The notes beneath the pieces were generated by a model, which searched no databases, was not told where the DNA came from, and saw only the letters and a list, made by a program, of their open reading frames with translations. The position numbers were made by a program, and so were the translations under genes. From Affinundibacterium macrobrachii (GTDB lineage Bacteria; Pseudomonadota; Gammaproteobacteria; Burkholderiales; Burkholderiaceae_D): a DNA stretch of 64,000 nt. Below are positions 1 through 9,567 of this stretch, piece after piece (the stretch's first letter is position 1; each line of letters begins with the position of its first letter). The stretch lies in contig NZ_BMYT01000002.1 in the NCBI RefSeq assembly GCF_014652415.1, positions 186,001-250,000 on the forward strand, given 5' to 3'.

Positions 1-2213
1 ACATCGACAGGAAAACTCTTGAGATAAGTTAAACTCGAATACCCTGTCCCGAAATCATCAATCGCAACAGTGGCGCCGACTTCTCTAATCGCCTCTAGGA
101 TAGTCTGTGCTTTAGTTGCATCACCGGCGAGGATACTTTCAGTAATTTCTATTTCAATAAATCTAGGATCAATTTGTGTCTCATCGACGATCTCTCGGAG
201 TGTTGCGATGAAAGCCCCTTCCATCATCTGCACTACAGACACATTCACTGCGATACGCAAAGAATAGCCCATTTGATGCCATTTTTTTCCGTCTAGGCAA
301 GCTTGTTTAAGAACAAATTTCCCCAGCGGGATGATCAGTCCTGTTTGTTCAGCGGCAGGAATGAAATATGCAGGCGAGACTAATTGACCATCTTGATTGC
401 GCCAACGCACCAATGCTTCAACCCCAACCACAATTTTTTTTCTTACATCTAACTTCGGTTGATAGTGAACCTCAAATTCGTGATCCTCAAGTCCAGCTCG
501 AATTTGACGCGTCATCGTTAAATGGGCCTTTAGTACGTCCTCAATCTCAGCAGAAAAAAACCGCACACGATTTCGCCCTTCTTGCTTCGCCCTGAACATC
601 GCCCCATCCGCATGGCGATATAGCGACTCCATGTCGTCGCTATCATCAGGGAAGATACTAATGCCGATACTCGCTGACAAATCGAAACGATTGCCATCAA
701 CGAAGAATGGCTCTGCAACTGCTTTCAATAAGCGATCGGCTAAGGTCGAGATAATCTCGAGTTCATCAATACGCGGTGACAAAATAACAAACTCATCCCC
801 TCCTTGCCGACTGATGGTATCGATTTCACGTAAATTTGATTTTAAACGAATTGCAATTTGTTGAAGTAAGTGATCCCCAACAGTATGGCCTATTGAATCA
901 TTGATTGTCTTAAAGTGATCTAAATCGAGAACTGCTAATGCGACACGACCACTCTCTCGTTTGGCGGTCGCTAACGCTTGTTCTGTACGATCACGTAGCA
1001 ACATTCGATTTGGTAAGTTGGTCAGCGCATCATGATTGGCCAAATGCGTCATCTTCACGGCCATCGCGCGAGCTTCACTGACATCATGAAAAACGATGAT
1101 GGTACCGGTGATTTTTCCATTGTGGTCGCGAATTGGCGCGGCAGAATCCTCTACCTCAAATGGCATCCCATCTCGCCGAATTAAAGTACAGTTTAAAGCC
1201 ATACCGACAATACGGCGCTCCTTGAGTGCTATCCTTATCGGGTTTTGCAATACATGACCATCAATCCCCTCACGTAATGGCATCACCAACTCAATCGACA
1301 AACCGATTGCTTCACTACCCAGCCAACCAGTCATTTCTTCGGCAATAGGATTAAGAAACGTAACAATACCCTGATCATCAGTAGCAATCACAGCATCCCC
1401 TATCGAATTAAGGGTAATGCGGATACGCTCTTTTTCGTCATGCAAAGCAAGTTCTGCTTGTTTGCGTGCGGTAACATCAGTCATCAACATCAAGAAACCA
1501 CAAAATTGTCCATCTTGTTCACGACGCACAAAAGAAACTTGGCCATGTAAGAATTGTCCATTTGCTCGAATAAAGGCAATGTCGAATGAAGGATTAAAAC
1601 CCTCTAACAAAGCCTTAAGATACGGCGCAACTGTCGCAAAATTGATGTCACCAATGACGTCAGCGAGCGCGAGTCCGGGCATTTTCTCTGCACTAATGTC
1701 AAACCATCGTCCTTCCAAATCGTTCGAAAAGACATTACGACATTGTTCATCCCACTGCGAAATAAAGGCAGGTAAATTGTGAACAATATCTCGAAGATCT
1801 CGTTGTACTTCGTCTAACAGTCGAGACTTCCTTCGTAACGATAAATGAGTTTCAATACGGGCTCGCGCCACAGGAAGATTGAGAGGTTTGGTTAAAAAAT
1901 CGACGCCGCCAAGGTTCAAAGCTGCAATTTGATTACTGTCATCGTGATGCGAGGTAATAAAGATGACCGCAACATCTGCTAACAATGGATCAGCCTTAAT
2001 CGCTTCACACACGGCCAATCCATCCATACCAGGCATCTCAATATCCATCAGAATGAGGTCAGGCACAACTCGCTGGACCATTTGTAGCGCTTGAGGTCCG
2101 CTATTTGCGAACAACACTTCGCCTAAATCTCGCACAATTTCATGCACTAGCAGGACATTACTTGGCTGATCATCAACAATCAAAATCGTCGCCACACTTT
2201 GCTTGGTTACCAT
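1..2213 (-). CDS. Response regulator with PAS, GGDEF and EAL domains (3' end outside window)
   Basis: This frame is open from an ATG at 2213 to the window edge, so about 737 codons are visible and the C-terminus is missing. Residues ~8-125 form a receiver domain (ILIVDDQ, LMDIEMPGMDG). Two PAS-type segments follow (~165-410), ending in ITGTIIVFHDVSEARA. A GGDEF domain has the intact GGDEF signature at 471-475, preceded by a RxxD inhibitory site (REID), and an EAL domain has EALVRW at ~599 and DDFGTGYSS near the edge. It should therefore make and/or degrade cyclic-di-GMP under phosphorelay control. Both catalytic signatures look intact. A GAGGGAG Shine-Dalgarno lies 6 bases before the ATG. No partner kinase is visible; it may lie beyond the edge. 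Confidence 0.93.
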   Translation of the reverse strand, partial: MVTKQSVATILIVDDQPSNVLLVHEIVRDLGEVLFANSGPQALQMVQRVVPDLILMDIEMPGMDGLAVCEAIKADPLLADVAVIFITSHHDDSNQIAALNLGGVDFLTKPLNLPVARARIETHLSLRRKSRLLDEVQRDLRDIVHNLPAFISQWDEQCRNVFSNDLEGRWFDISAEKMPGLALADVIGDINFATVAPYLKALLEGFNPSFDIAFIRANGQFLHGQVSFVRREQDGQFCGFLMLMTDVTARKQAELALHDEKERIRITLNSIGDAVIATDDQGIVTFLNPIAEEMTGWLGSEAIGLSIELVMPLREGIDGHVLQNPIRIALKERRIVGMALNCTLIRRDGMPFEVEDSAAPIRDHNGKITGTIIVFHDVSEARAMAVKMTHLANHDALTNLPNRMLLRDRTEQALATAKRESGRVALAVLDLDHFKTINDSIGHTVGDHLLQQIAIRLKSNLREIDTISRQGGDEFVILSPRIDELEIISTLADRLLKAVAEPFFVDGNRFDLSASIGISIFPDDSDDMESLYRHADGAMFRAKQEGRNRVRFFSAEIEDVLKAHLTMTRQIRAGLEDHEFEVHYQPKLDVRKKIVVGVEALVRWRNQDGQLVSPAYFIPAAEQTGLIIPLGKFVLKQACLDGKKWHQMGYSLRIAVNVSVVQMMEGAFIATLREIVDETQIDPRFIEIEITESILAGDATKAQTILEAIREVGATVAIDDFGTGYSSLTYLKSFPVD

Positions 2214-2675
2214 CTGTAACTCCCTCATTAATGTGCGCCATAAATTTCAAATGCGTCGCTCAAACAACTCGTTGCATGTGCTTTAACACTGGCTCTTAAT
2301 ACAAAATACTAACTCAATTCGATATCTAAGAGTAATTAATAATACGAACCGGCAATATCGCGCAACAACTACTTTCTGACGTTTTATACACGTCACAGAA
2401 TACAGAAAAGCACCTTTGCGCAAGGAATCACATCGGCAATATTTGAAAGAATGAGGCCTGCTACGAACTAACTTCGTGACAATAACAAATTGAGGAAATG
2501 GGCTGTATGTCTGTCACTGTGCTAACGTATGAGGCGTGATTGGTGAGAATTATTATTACTTTAGTTTTTCATGTACATCGGAAGGTATCAATCTCATCAA
2601 ACCTGTGGGCCTGGAAGTTAAGTTTGTTTATCAAGCCAGAGTAAATTGATCTGGCTTGACTTTCAACATATGTGA
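2214..2675. other. Intergenic region, 462 bases
   Basis: No convincing coding frame was seen. The part next to 2213 should carry the promoter of the cyclic-di-GMP gene, but I could not pick a clear -35/-10 pair. The part next to 2676 contains the hairpin listed separately. Confidence 0.5.
2631..2659 (-). terminator. Hairpin downstream of the DUF5694 gene
   Basis: A perfect 10-bp inverted repeat, TCAAGCCAGA / TCTGGCTTGA, with a 9-base loop lies 16 bases beyond the stop of the gene at 2676. The following bases on the minus strand are only moderately T-rich, so it may be a weak terminator or a transcript-stabilising hairpin. Confidence 0.55.
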
Positions 2676-3761
2676 CTATTTAAGTAGCTTTGCGGAGTCA
2701 ACCAACTGTACTTCATGCATCATATTTAAATACGCATCGAAATAAGGTTTATGCGAAGAGCCCACCACACTTAACACACGCGCGCCAGGTTGATTAGCGA
2801 ATGCGCTGCGAATATTGGCGACCATCCGTAAATTGCGCGTCTCCCACCATGCAACATACTGACGACCATACAGTTCCGGTGTTGCATGTCGAATGCCGCC
2901 ACCAAAGTCTGCTTTGATAAATGCCCGCACTTTGGCCGGATCGTTATAGAAGCGATACAGGTTCAACACACCTTGTGCGGTATCCAATTTCGCTTCCAAA
3001 GCTTGCGACTCTTTTTTCTCAGGGATACGAATCTTGCTCCACATATCTTGCAACGCCTCGCCATATTTTGGCCCAGCTCGATCTGTAATATCGTCAGCGG
3101 TATGATCATCGGTTGCATAAACACGTTCTAAGCCTAATCTCGCAGCTAACACCGCAGCGACTTCAAAATTTTCATTCGAGATAGGAGATTCGCGGTTTAA
3201 AAATTTCAGCATGCTTTCGGCAATGCCATCGGATGCTTTACGCTCGCTCGCATCTAGTCGTAACCATTGCACTAAGGCGGATGCTCTATCATTTGCTGCT
3301 AAGAAAACCGCGATCAAACGACGACGTTCCGCGGGGCTTGGTTTCGTACTGGGCTGCTGCGACCAGGTTTTTAAGGTCGACTGAATTTCAATCAAAGCTT
3401 CTTGCAAACCCAAACCGATCGCCTTCTGTGCAGGCGCGGGATCCCAGCAATAATCTTTAAAAACATCTGGATGCGTCAACGCATTGGTTCGCACGAACTC
3501 GCACTGCTCGCCAGATAAAGCTTCTATCGTAATAATTTGCGGCTTAAATTGCGCCAATCGATCAAGCAAGCTCGATAAGTTCGCGCGATTCAACTTATCG
3601 CCATACGCACTCAAATGCGGCGATCCCAACACCAATACTTGTGTCGGTTTTCCATACACATCTTTTTTCCATGCACGCGGATCAAAGTCAGCGGTTTGCG
3701 CCTGTGCCACGGTGTGAAATAAACTGGCGCAACATGCCAAAGCCAACAAAGTTTTTTTCAT
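2676..3761 (-). CDS. Secreted DUF5694-type protein
   Basis: 361 residues from the ATG at 3761. I preferred this to an upstream start because a GAGGAG-like site sits just ahead of it and the protein then begins MKKTLLALACCASLFHTVAQAQ, a classical Sec signal peptide. The mature part contains VLVLGSPHLSAYGD near its N-terminus, IITIEALSGEQCEFVR, and SVVGSSHKPYFDAYL near the end. These conserved segments resemble DUF5694, a family of unknown biochemical role and some similarity to TraB/ChaN-like haem-binding folds. The histidines in SPHLS and GSSHKPY are candidate functional residues. The gene looks monocistronic and ends at a hairpin. Confidence 0.75.
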   Translation of the reverse strand: MKKTLLALACCASLFHTVAQAQTADFDPRAWKKDVYGKPTQVLVLGSPHLSAYGDKLNRANLSSLLDRLAQFKPQIITIEALSGEQCEFVRTNALTHPDVFKDYCWDPAPAQKAIGLGLQEALIEIQSTLKTWSQQPSTKPSPAERRRLIAVFLAANDRASALVQWLRLDASERKASDGIAESMLKFLNRESPISNENFEVAAVLAARLGLERVYATDDHTADDITDRAGPKYGEALQDMWSKIRIPEKKESQALEAKLDTAQGVLNLYRFYNDPAKVRAFIKADFGGGIRHATPELYGRQYVAWWETRNLRMVANIRSAFANQPGARVLSVVGSSHKPYFDAYLNMMHEVQLVDSAKLLK

Positions 3762-4069
3762 AGCTAGTCTCCTCAATAATGAAAGTCGGGCTAGCTTATC
3801 AAGCCAAGAAACTGATAGAAATCGGAGAGTGATGGAGTGTCAAATGGAAGGGATGCACTGCACATAGTTACGATTGAAATGCAGCGACTCTTTTTAAGAG
3901 TGTGCCTTGTAAAAAGAAGTTTCCTCGACCTTGAAGAGACTAAACACAAAACAATCAAGCCTTGCGACAAAACGTTTTATAACAAACGTCTGTCGCAAGG
4001 CTTGACCGTATCGCGTGCTTGATCCGCCGTACCTTTTAAGTGTCAGCGTTTCAATCTAAATTACATCAA
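3762..4069. other. Intergenic region, 308 bases
   Basis: It holds the presumed promoter of the secreted DUF5694 gene and the long hairpin terminator of the TonB receptor gene. A 61-codon frame at 3837-4022 lacks a ribosome-binding site and reads through the hairpin, so it was not accepted. Confidence 0.5.
3955..4005 (-). terminator. Long hairpin terminator of the TonB receptor gene
   Basis: Arms TCAAGCCTTGCGACA (3955-3969) and TGTCGCAAGGCTTGA (3991-4005) pair perfectly over 15 bp, and an inner ACGTTT/AAACGT pairing extends the stem. On the minus strand the hairpin is followed by TTGTTTTGTG. It lies 65 bases after the receptor stop codon, as expected for an intrinsic terminator. Confidence 0.75.
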
Positions 4070-6238
4070 TTAAAACTTATACTCATACGTCATACTAAAG
4101 TTGCGTGCTGTCGGTACGGCACGTGCTGATTGGCTACGTGTATTACCCACACTAGCGTAGGTGAGGGAATCATAAGCCGAACCACCCAACAAATTATTCA
4201 AAGCAAAACGAATTTGACTTTGTTTGTCGAACTTCCACAAGGCATACACATCCACATTCTTCGGTGTCTTGACATATTGACGCTCGGTCAAGCTAATTTG
4301 CTGCCAATGTGAATCTTGAATTTTTGCGCTGATACCAGCAGTTAAAGGAATATCTTTTGCACGATAGTTCGCACCAAACGTGAACACATATTCATACGGT
4401 GTGAGTGAATTATAGGGTGTCGCCAAATCCTTCACGTTTGACCAGAAGTGAGAGTAGCTGGCAGAAAAATCCATATCAGGTGCATTATCCATCCAACGCT
4501 TCAATGGAAATTGCGTGGAAAGTTCTAAGCTTTGACTTTGTGCCTTACCTGCGTTCACAAACTGCTTCCAATACGATTTGTCCGCTTCAAATACGACTTC
4601 GCGATGAATATCTTTAATCGCTTGCGCTTTTGCACGAATGGCGTAATTAAGACCATCTTTACCATTATGTTCAAACGCTGCATCAAAGCTCCATGAGAGT
4701 TCTGGACGCAAATTTGGATTACCGACAATGTTCGGGCTTTCGATCGAATTGTTGATCACATAGATCTTCGGCATCAACAGTTGTGTGCCTTCAGGTGCCT
4801 TGAAAGTGCGCGATACGCCAAGACGAATCCGCTCTGTATTTTGCGGATCAAGCTGCCACATGGTTTGAATCACAGGGCTCAACACACTAGCGCGATTGGT
4901 GACTTTTTCACCGTCATTGTTTTCAGTACGAATGCCTTGTGATTCCCAGCGCAAACCGAGTGACACAGAAGAATTTTTCTTAAACTTCCAATCATCTTGT
5001 ACGAAGAAAGCGGCATTATCCATAACCGAATTAGCGCTATGTGGGCGATAAATTGGCTTTTGGTTCAATGGGAACTGATCGATTTGATTGTTATCCACAT
5101 CAACATCCGCACGCCAACCAGACCAACCCACGACCAAATCATGCTGAGCATTAGTTGGGATATTTAATTTACCGTTGGTCATACCGACGACGACATGCAC
5201 ATCGGTGTTCAAATCACGATTAAATTTGAGTGTGCCATCAGGCTGATAATTTTGTGATTGCGAACGGGCGATAAAATTTTGCGCTTGAAAACCTGCCGTC
5301 ACATCAACGCCAATCTGATTATCCAAGCTGGTCACTGCTTTGAGCGTGCTACCAAAATTCGTACCTTGGTTACGATCTTTCGATGTTGTTTTGCCGATTT
5401 CAAAAACACGACCTGACAAGTTATTGAATTGGCTGGTGCTCTCAGAATTAAAACGGTTATGCGCAACAATCGAAGTCGAGGTCAGATTGATGTTGGAATC
5501 AGTCTTGTATTGAATACGTGGAGAAATACGCAGAGATTCATCGCTACGCTTGGCGTTCGAAGTATTTTGGAATTGACTCTTACTACCGGATAACAGATTT
5601 TCATTCACATAGTTAATCGTGGTGTCTTCTGGCTGACCAGCACTCATACGGTCTTTTGATAAGCTGACGCTGACGGTATGCGACAAGTTACCGTTTTTAT
5701 CTGAATGGAACCAATCTACGCCACCGTTGTTCTTGAACATGTGACCAATGCTAGCTTTAATACTGTGCTGCTTATTAGAAGCCGCTTTCTTCAAAATGAT
5801 ATTGATCGTACCAGCCATCGCTTGTGTACTAAATTGCGCATTCGCACCGCGATAAATCTCCACACGCTCAATCATATTCAATGGAATATCTTCAATCGTA
5901 ATGCCACGTGGCGCTTCGCCATCAATCAAAATTTGGGTGTAACCTGCCGCCATTCCTAACAAATGCAGTTTATTATTGGTCACTTGCACGCCCGGCACAC
6001 GCTTCATCGCATCAACGATATTATTATCGCCAAAACGCGTCAGTTCTGCATTGCTCACGATAGAGCGTGAAGCGGTTTCTGTACGTGCGAATTGTTCTTG
6101 CGATTTACCTTGCACTTCAACACGTTGTGTTTGTTGCGACGCTTGTGTTTTAACTTCGCTAGGCTGCTGTGCGTGCGCAGAAGCAGCAATCACGTTGCAG
6201 AGAATAAGAGTAATAAGTGAGCTTTTGGATGTTTGCAT
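4070..6238 (-). CDS. TonB-dependent outer-membrane receptor
   Basis: 722 residues. It starts with the signal peptide MQTSKSSLITLILCNVIAASAHAQ. A plug domain follows at ~55-165, with IVDAMKRVPGVQV, TQILIDGEAPRG and IPLNMIERVEIYRG, then GTINIILKK. The long C-terminal part has alternating strand pattern and YRPHSAN/LRPELSWSFDAAFEH segments typical of the 22-strand barrel. It ends in MTYEYKF, an outer-membrane C-terminal phenylalanine. It should import a TonB-energised ligand such as a ferric siderophore, haem or another scarce compound; the substrate cannot be told from sequence. No neighbouring uptake genes and no clear Fur box were seen. Confidence 0.93.
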   Translation of the reverse strand: MQTSKSSLITLILCNVIAASAHAQQPSEVKTQASQQTQRVEVQGKSQEQFARTETASRSIVSNAELTRFGDNNIVDAMKRVPGVQVTNNKLHLLGMAAGYTQILIDGEAPRGITIEDIPLNMIERVEIYRGANAQFSTQAMAGTINIILKKAASNKQHSIKASIGHMFKNNGGVDWFHSDKNGNLSHTVSVSLSKDRMSAGQPEDTTINYVNENLLSGSKSQFQNTSNAKRSDESLRISPRIQYKTDSNINLTSTSIVAHNRFNSESTSQFNNLSGRVFEIGKTTSKDRNQGTNFGSTLKAVTSLDNQIGVDVTAGFQAQNFIARSQSQNYQPDGTLKFNRDLNTDVHVVVGMTNGKLNIPTNAQHDLVVGWSGWRADVDVDNNQIDQFPLNQKPIYRPHSANSVMDNAAFFVQDDWKFKKNSSVSLGLRWESQGIRTENNDGEKVTNRASVLSPVIQTMWQLDPQNTERIRLGVSRTFKAPEGTQLLMPKIYVINNSIESPNIVGNPNLRPELSWSFDAAFEHNGKDGLNYAIRAKAQAIKDIHREVVFEADKSYWKQFVNAGKAQSQSLELSTQFPLKRWMDNAPDMDFSASYSHFWSNVKDLATPYNSLTPYEYVFTFGANYRAKDIPLTAGISAKIQDSHWQQISLTERQYVKTPKNVDVYALWKFDKQSQIRFALNNLLGGSAYDSLTYASVGNTRSQSARAVPTARNFSMTYEYKF

Positions 6239-6658
6239 GATCGTCTCGAATTAAAAAAGAACAGCAGAAATAATTGGCTAGCTGTTGATGGCTCGCACTG
6301 TATCTAATTTCTATTTTTGATTTAAGCGATATGCGACGAAACGACAAAAAGTGGGCCTGAAAAAACGATTTTCCATGCCGAACATATTTCATTAGAGTGA
6401 TGAAACCATCGTTTTCAATGTCAGGAAAGTTCGCTTAGACCGTTAGCAATAGTTTGGTACGGTCACGCAAATGTGCGTGGCGAGGGAAGTTTGATGGTGG
6501 TGAATAAAAACCTTAGTTCACAGTAACGGTGTGTGAATTAAGGTTCGTAAATATTGCAAATAGGTAGATAAAGTGAGCTACTTCAATCTCATCCCCCCAT
6601 TCAAAAAAATTAGAACGTACGACGAGAAATGTCATGTTGACCTACACGGAAATCAAAA
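6239..6658. other. Intergenic region, 420 bases
   Basis: No supported gene. It contains the presumed promoter region of the TonB receptor and the 3' flank of the first DUF4157 gene. I looked for a Fur-like GATAATGATAATCATTATC and did not see one. Confidence 0.5.
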
Positions 6659-8128
6659 TCAGCGTTCTCGCTTGTATACGTTGTACCAAGTATTACTTGG
6701 TTGATTTTCGAAAACGTGGGTCTTAATTTTATCCACCGTTGCGTCCGGCACGTCGTCCGGCTGAAAGTGGCCGGAGCTATTGGTGACAATGATGTCATAC
6801 TTGGTCACTGTTCTTCCCCATTTTTGACGCTCACCTAAATTGTTAACGTGGATCGTTCCAGCGGTTGTCACATCAGGATCGCCGCCAACTAGAGCAGGAT
6901 GCGGTAACTTCTCACCGTTACGATTCGCTCGTTTAATCTCATCATTGTGGTGTACATACATAAGTTCCGAGCCACTTCCAGCGAGATTTGGAATCTCGGT
7001 GCCATTCTCCATCCGGTAATGCGCCATTCGTCTATAAGTAATTTCTCGATTATTTGTAACGGCTGTGGTCAAGCGCGCTAATTTTGAATTATAGCTACCG
7101 CCGCCAGTTGCAATCGCGTTGTACGATGGTCGCCATGCGCTAAAAATATTGTTATATTCGGCATGCAACAAGTCCGCAGCGACTGATTCAGGTCGTGTTT
7201 GTTTGCGTTGAATTAAGACAGCGGTATCAGATTTCGCTTGTAAAGGTGTAGCGCTTACCTTATCACTTTGACCTAGTTGCATTGCTTTCGCACCCATCAC
7301 ATCTGCCTCGTTTTCCAGCCCTACATCGTCGTTCACCGGCACCCCGGGCTTTAATTGCATAGTTGGCTTGACGCGTGACTGCGCCTGTTGCACGACATGC
7401 CAAGCTTCATGCGGTAGATGCTGCTCTTGACCCGATGCGACATGAATCTCATTACCCTGCGCGAACGCATGCGCGTTGAGTTGAGCAGGTCGATCTGAGT
7501 TGTAATGCACTTGGACATGATCCATATTCATGCCAGAAAGTGCTTCGATACCTGCTTTTAGTTGAGTAGGCAAACCGGAATTGTTTGTTAAAGATGCTGA
7601 GGATTTCTTTTGTAATGCTGTATTTATTAGTGATCTTTCCTGAACTAGTTCCTCATCTTCCGCTCTTTGAACGGTAACCAATTTCCCTTGAACGGGCTCC
7701 TCTTCTTCAACTTTTTGTACCGTCGCAAACTTTCCTTGTACTAATTCTTCATCTTCGGCTCTTTGTGCAATTTCAAATTTAGCTTGCACAGGTTCTTCAT
7801 CTTCGACCTTTTGCAAAGTCGCAAACTTTCCTTGTACTAGCTCTTCATCTTCGGCTCTTTGGATAGCTTCAAATTTGCCTTGTACCGGCTCTTCGTCTTC
7901 GACTCGCTGAAGTGTTATATTGCTTGCCCCATTTAAGGCGTCTTTGCGTTCTTGAAGTTGCGCTGTCTGGACGCTAGCATTCATCATATCTTGTCGATTC
8001 GCTTGGCGCGAGACAACTTGGCGCTGGTCTAGCATGGAACTAGTAGCCAATGCTGATCTGCGCGCTTGAACTGTTTGGCTCACGCTATCTGCGTGATGAT
8101 TTGATGTGGCTGCAATTCTTGTTTTCAT
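6659..8128 (-). CDS. DUF4157 (eCIS core domain) protein with repeat region and unknown C-terminal domain
   Basis: 489 residues; the ATG at 8128 follows an AAGGA site. Residues 1-70 are Gln/Ser-rich. Residues 73-168 are six 16-residue acidic repeats. Residues ~186-286 are the DUF4157 domain, with [14 protein letters not shown] and the zincin-like HEAWH at 240-244. After QRK at ~308 a ~180-residue C-terminal domain begins; it includes [13 protein letters not shown] and the motif [17 protein letters not shown]4157 proteins are associated with extracellular contractile injection systems, and many are cargo effectors. That suggests a toxin-like C-terminus, but I do not recognise its fold. A paralogue lies at 10487. 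No eCIS structural genes are in the window. Confidence 0.85.
   Translation of the reverse strand: MKTRIAATSNHHADSVSQTVQARRSALATSSMLDQRQVVSRQANRQDMMNASVQTAQLQERKDALNGASNITLQRVEDEEPVQGKFEAIQRAEDEELVQGKFATLQKVEDEEPVQAKFEIAQRAEDEELVQGKFATVQKVEEEEPVQGKLVTVQRAEDEELVQERSLINTALQKKSSASLTNNSGLPTQLKAGIEALSGMNMDHVQVHYNSDRPAQLNAHAFAQGNEIHVASGQEQHLPHEAWHVVQQAQSRVKPTMQLKPGVPVNDDVGLENEADVMGAKAMQLGQSDKVSATPLQAKSDTAVLIQRKQTRPESVAADLLHAEYNNIFSAWRPSYNAIATGGGSYNSKLARLTTAVTNNREITYRRMAHYRMENGTEIPNLAGSGSELMYVHHNDEIKRANRNGEKLPHPALVGGDPDVTTAGTIHVNNLGERQKWGRTVTKYDIIVTNSSGHFQPDDVPDATVDKIKTHVFENQPSNTWYNVYKRER
7625..7912 (-). repeat. Six tandem 48-bp repeats coding 16-residue acidic units
   Basis: The units read [L/I/A/V]-Q-[R/K]-[V/A]-E-[D/E]-E-E-[P/L]-V-Q-[G/A]-K-[F/L]-x-x, with the last unit diverging at its end. 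They alternate: units 1, 3 and 5 have VE..EEPVQ and units 2, 4 and 6 have AEDEELVQ. This indicates growth by duplication of a 96-bp double unit. Confidence 0.85.
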
Positions 8129-8474
8129 GATGCATCCTTCTTTTCAAAAAAGAACATTACCCAAAGTAAACCACCCAGTAATTTGGTCGCACTCAAAAAA
8201 TGATCTTGCAACCTTCCGATTTCGCACTGGCGAAACGCCCATTAGACAAGAGATCATTTCACCACCCTATAAGAGGCCAGCAATTTGTGTGCCCAAAAGC
8301 GCAGCACATTTATACCAGATATATGACAAAATTTATCTAAAAAGAATGATTAAGGGTTAATTTAACGCATGTAAATTGACTTGAATCGTTTTGCAAACAT
8401 GTAAAAACCACGATTTGAGCGCAACTCAAGCTGTGTTGACACGAAAAGTGCAAATTAGAAAAACGAGGCCGATT
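8129..8474. other. Intergenic region, 346 bases
   Basis: This is the upstream region of the first DUF4157 gene and the 3' flank of the LysR gene. The 84-codon frame crossing it starts inside the neighbouring gene and has no family features. I see no other gene. Confidence 0.5.
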
Positions 8475-9380
8475 CTAAGCTGGTAGCAAATGTGGTTTTA
8501 GCTTGTCACTCAACCATTCGATAAATTTCTGAGTGCGCTTCGCCAAATGACGACGGTCAGGGTAGAGGATAGAGACTGGCATTGAGGGCGCTTGGTAGTC
8601 GGGCAGAATCGAGACCAAATTTTGTAGACTCGCCGCGTGTAATTGTCCAAACTGCGGCACCTGAATAATGCCAAAGCCAGCCTGACACGCGGCGTGATAA
8701 GCGTCGCTGTTGTTCACGGTCATCCCACCTTTCATCGCCAGATAATGCGTCTTGCCAGCTTGTTGATATTCAAAACCGAGCGACTTATTTCCAAAATTGC
8801 TCACATAATGAATCAAAAAGTGTGCTTGTAAGTCATCAAGTTCACGTGGCGTTCCCCACTGTTCTAAATAGGTTTTGCTGGCTAAATTGACTTGCCCCAA
8901 ATAACCCAAAGGGCGGGCAATCAAGCTACTGTCATGCAAAGTACCGACCCGCATCACACAATCAAAACCTTCTCGAATTAAATCCACCCGACGATCGGTA
9001 CAGCTAAGTTCTATCTCTATCCCTGGATGCAGTGCTAAGAATTCTGGAAGAGCAGGAATCACAATGTTTCTCGCTGCGGCGACAGGTAAATCAACTCGCA
9101 AGCGTCCGTGCAAAGGTGTTTGCTGTGAATCAAACAAACTCGTCAACTCTGCAAAATCATATAGTAAATCTTTGCTGCGTTCGTAATACAACATGCCATC
9201 TTGCGTCATTTGCACGCTGCGCGTCGTTCTTTGTAGTAACCGCGTACCCAGCTGCGTTTCGAGCTGCTTAATTGCTTCTGACACCGTCGCTTTCGGCAAA
9301 TTCAAACTGTCTGCAGCTTGCGTAAAACTACGCAAGTCAGCTACCCGCAGATAAATACGCATTGCTTCTAATTGATTCAT
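8475..9380 (-). CDS. LysR-family transcriptional regulator
   Basis: 301 residues from the ATG at 9380; the longer frame only adds a cysteine-rich stretch unlike the family. The N-terminus MNQLEAMRIYLRVADLRSFTQAADSLNLPKATVS is the LysR winged helix-turn-helix, followed by the linker ETQLGTRLLQRTTRSVQMTQDG. Residues ~90-300 form the periplasmic-binding-like effector domain. It faces the SDR gene at 9568 across a 187-base divergent spacer. By the usual LysR arrangement it probably controls that gene and itself. The effector is unknown. The GTRLLQRTTRSVxLTxDG segment is typical of the AaeR/DsdC-like subgroup common in Burkholderiales. Confidence 0.92.
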   Translation of the reverse strand: MNQLEAMRIYLRVADLRSFTQAADSLNLPKATVSEAIKQLETQLGTRLLQRTTRSVQMTQDGMLYYERSKDLLYDFAELTSLFDSQQTPLHGRLRVDLPVAAARNIVIPALPEFLALHPGIEIELSCTDRRVDLIREGFDCVMRVGTLHDSSLIARPLGYLGQVNLASKTYLEQWGTPRELDDLQAHFLIHYVSNFGNKSLGFEYQQAGKTHYLAMKGGMTVNNSDAYHAACQAGFGIIQVPQFGQLHAASLQNLVSILPDYQAPSMPVSILYPDRRHLAKRTQKFIEWLSDKLKPHLLPA

Positions 9381-9424
9381 CAGACTAACCCGATCACAAC
9401 AGCACAAACGAAGAGAATTAATGT

Positions 9425-9443
9425 TGTTCGATTTTTCTGAACA
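9425..9443. promoter_or_regulatory. Candidate LysR binding site
   Basis: The dyad TGTTC-N9-GAACA fits the LysR T-N11-A type of site. It lies between the divergent LysR (9380) and SDR (9568) genes. Confidence 0.4.
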
Positions 9444-9567
9444 GTGTAAACAAATTTAGCCCATTTATCGACATGAATGATCAATTTAAACTGCGCAATA
9501 TCCAATGCTCCTCTTGAGTGTGGAACTGATTTTGACGACAGAACAAGAACTGAAAGGAAATAATAGA

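Noticed and set aside
6239-6658. Fur-regulated promoter for the TonB receptor
   Set aside because: No sequence close to the Fur consensus was found, so iron control is not claimed.
6659-8128. Zinc-protease activity from the HEAWH motif
   Set aside because: The motif is a conserved part of the DUF4157 fold; I see no clear third metal ligand or family evidence for peptidase activity, so no enzymatic claim is made.
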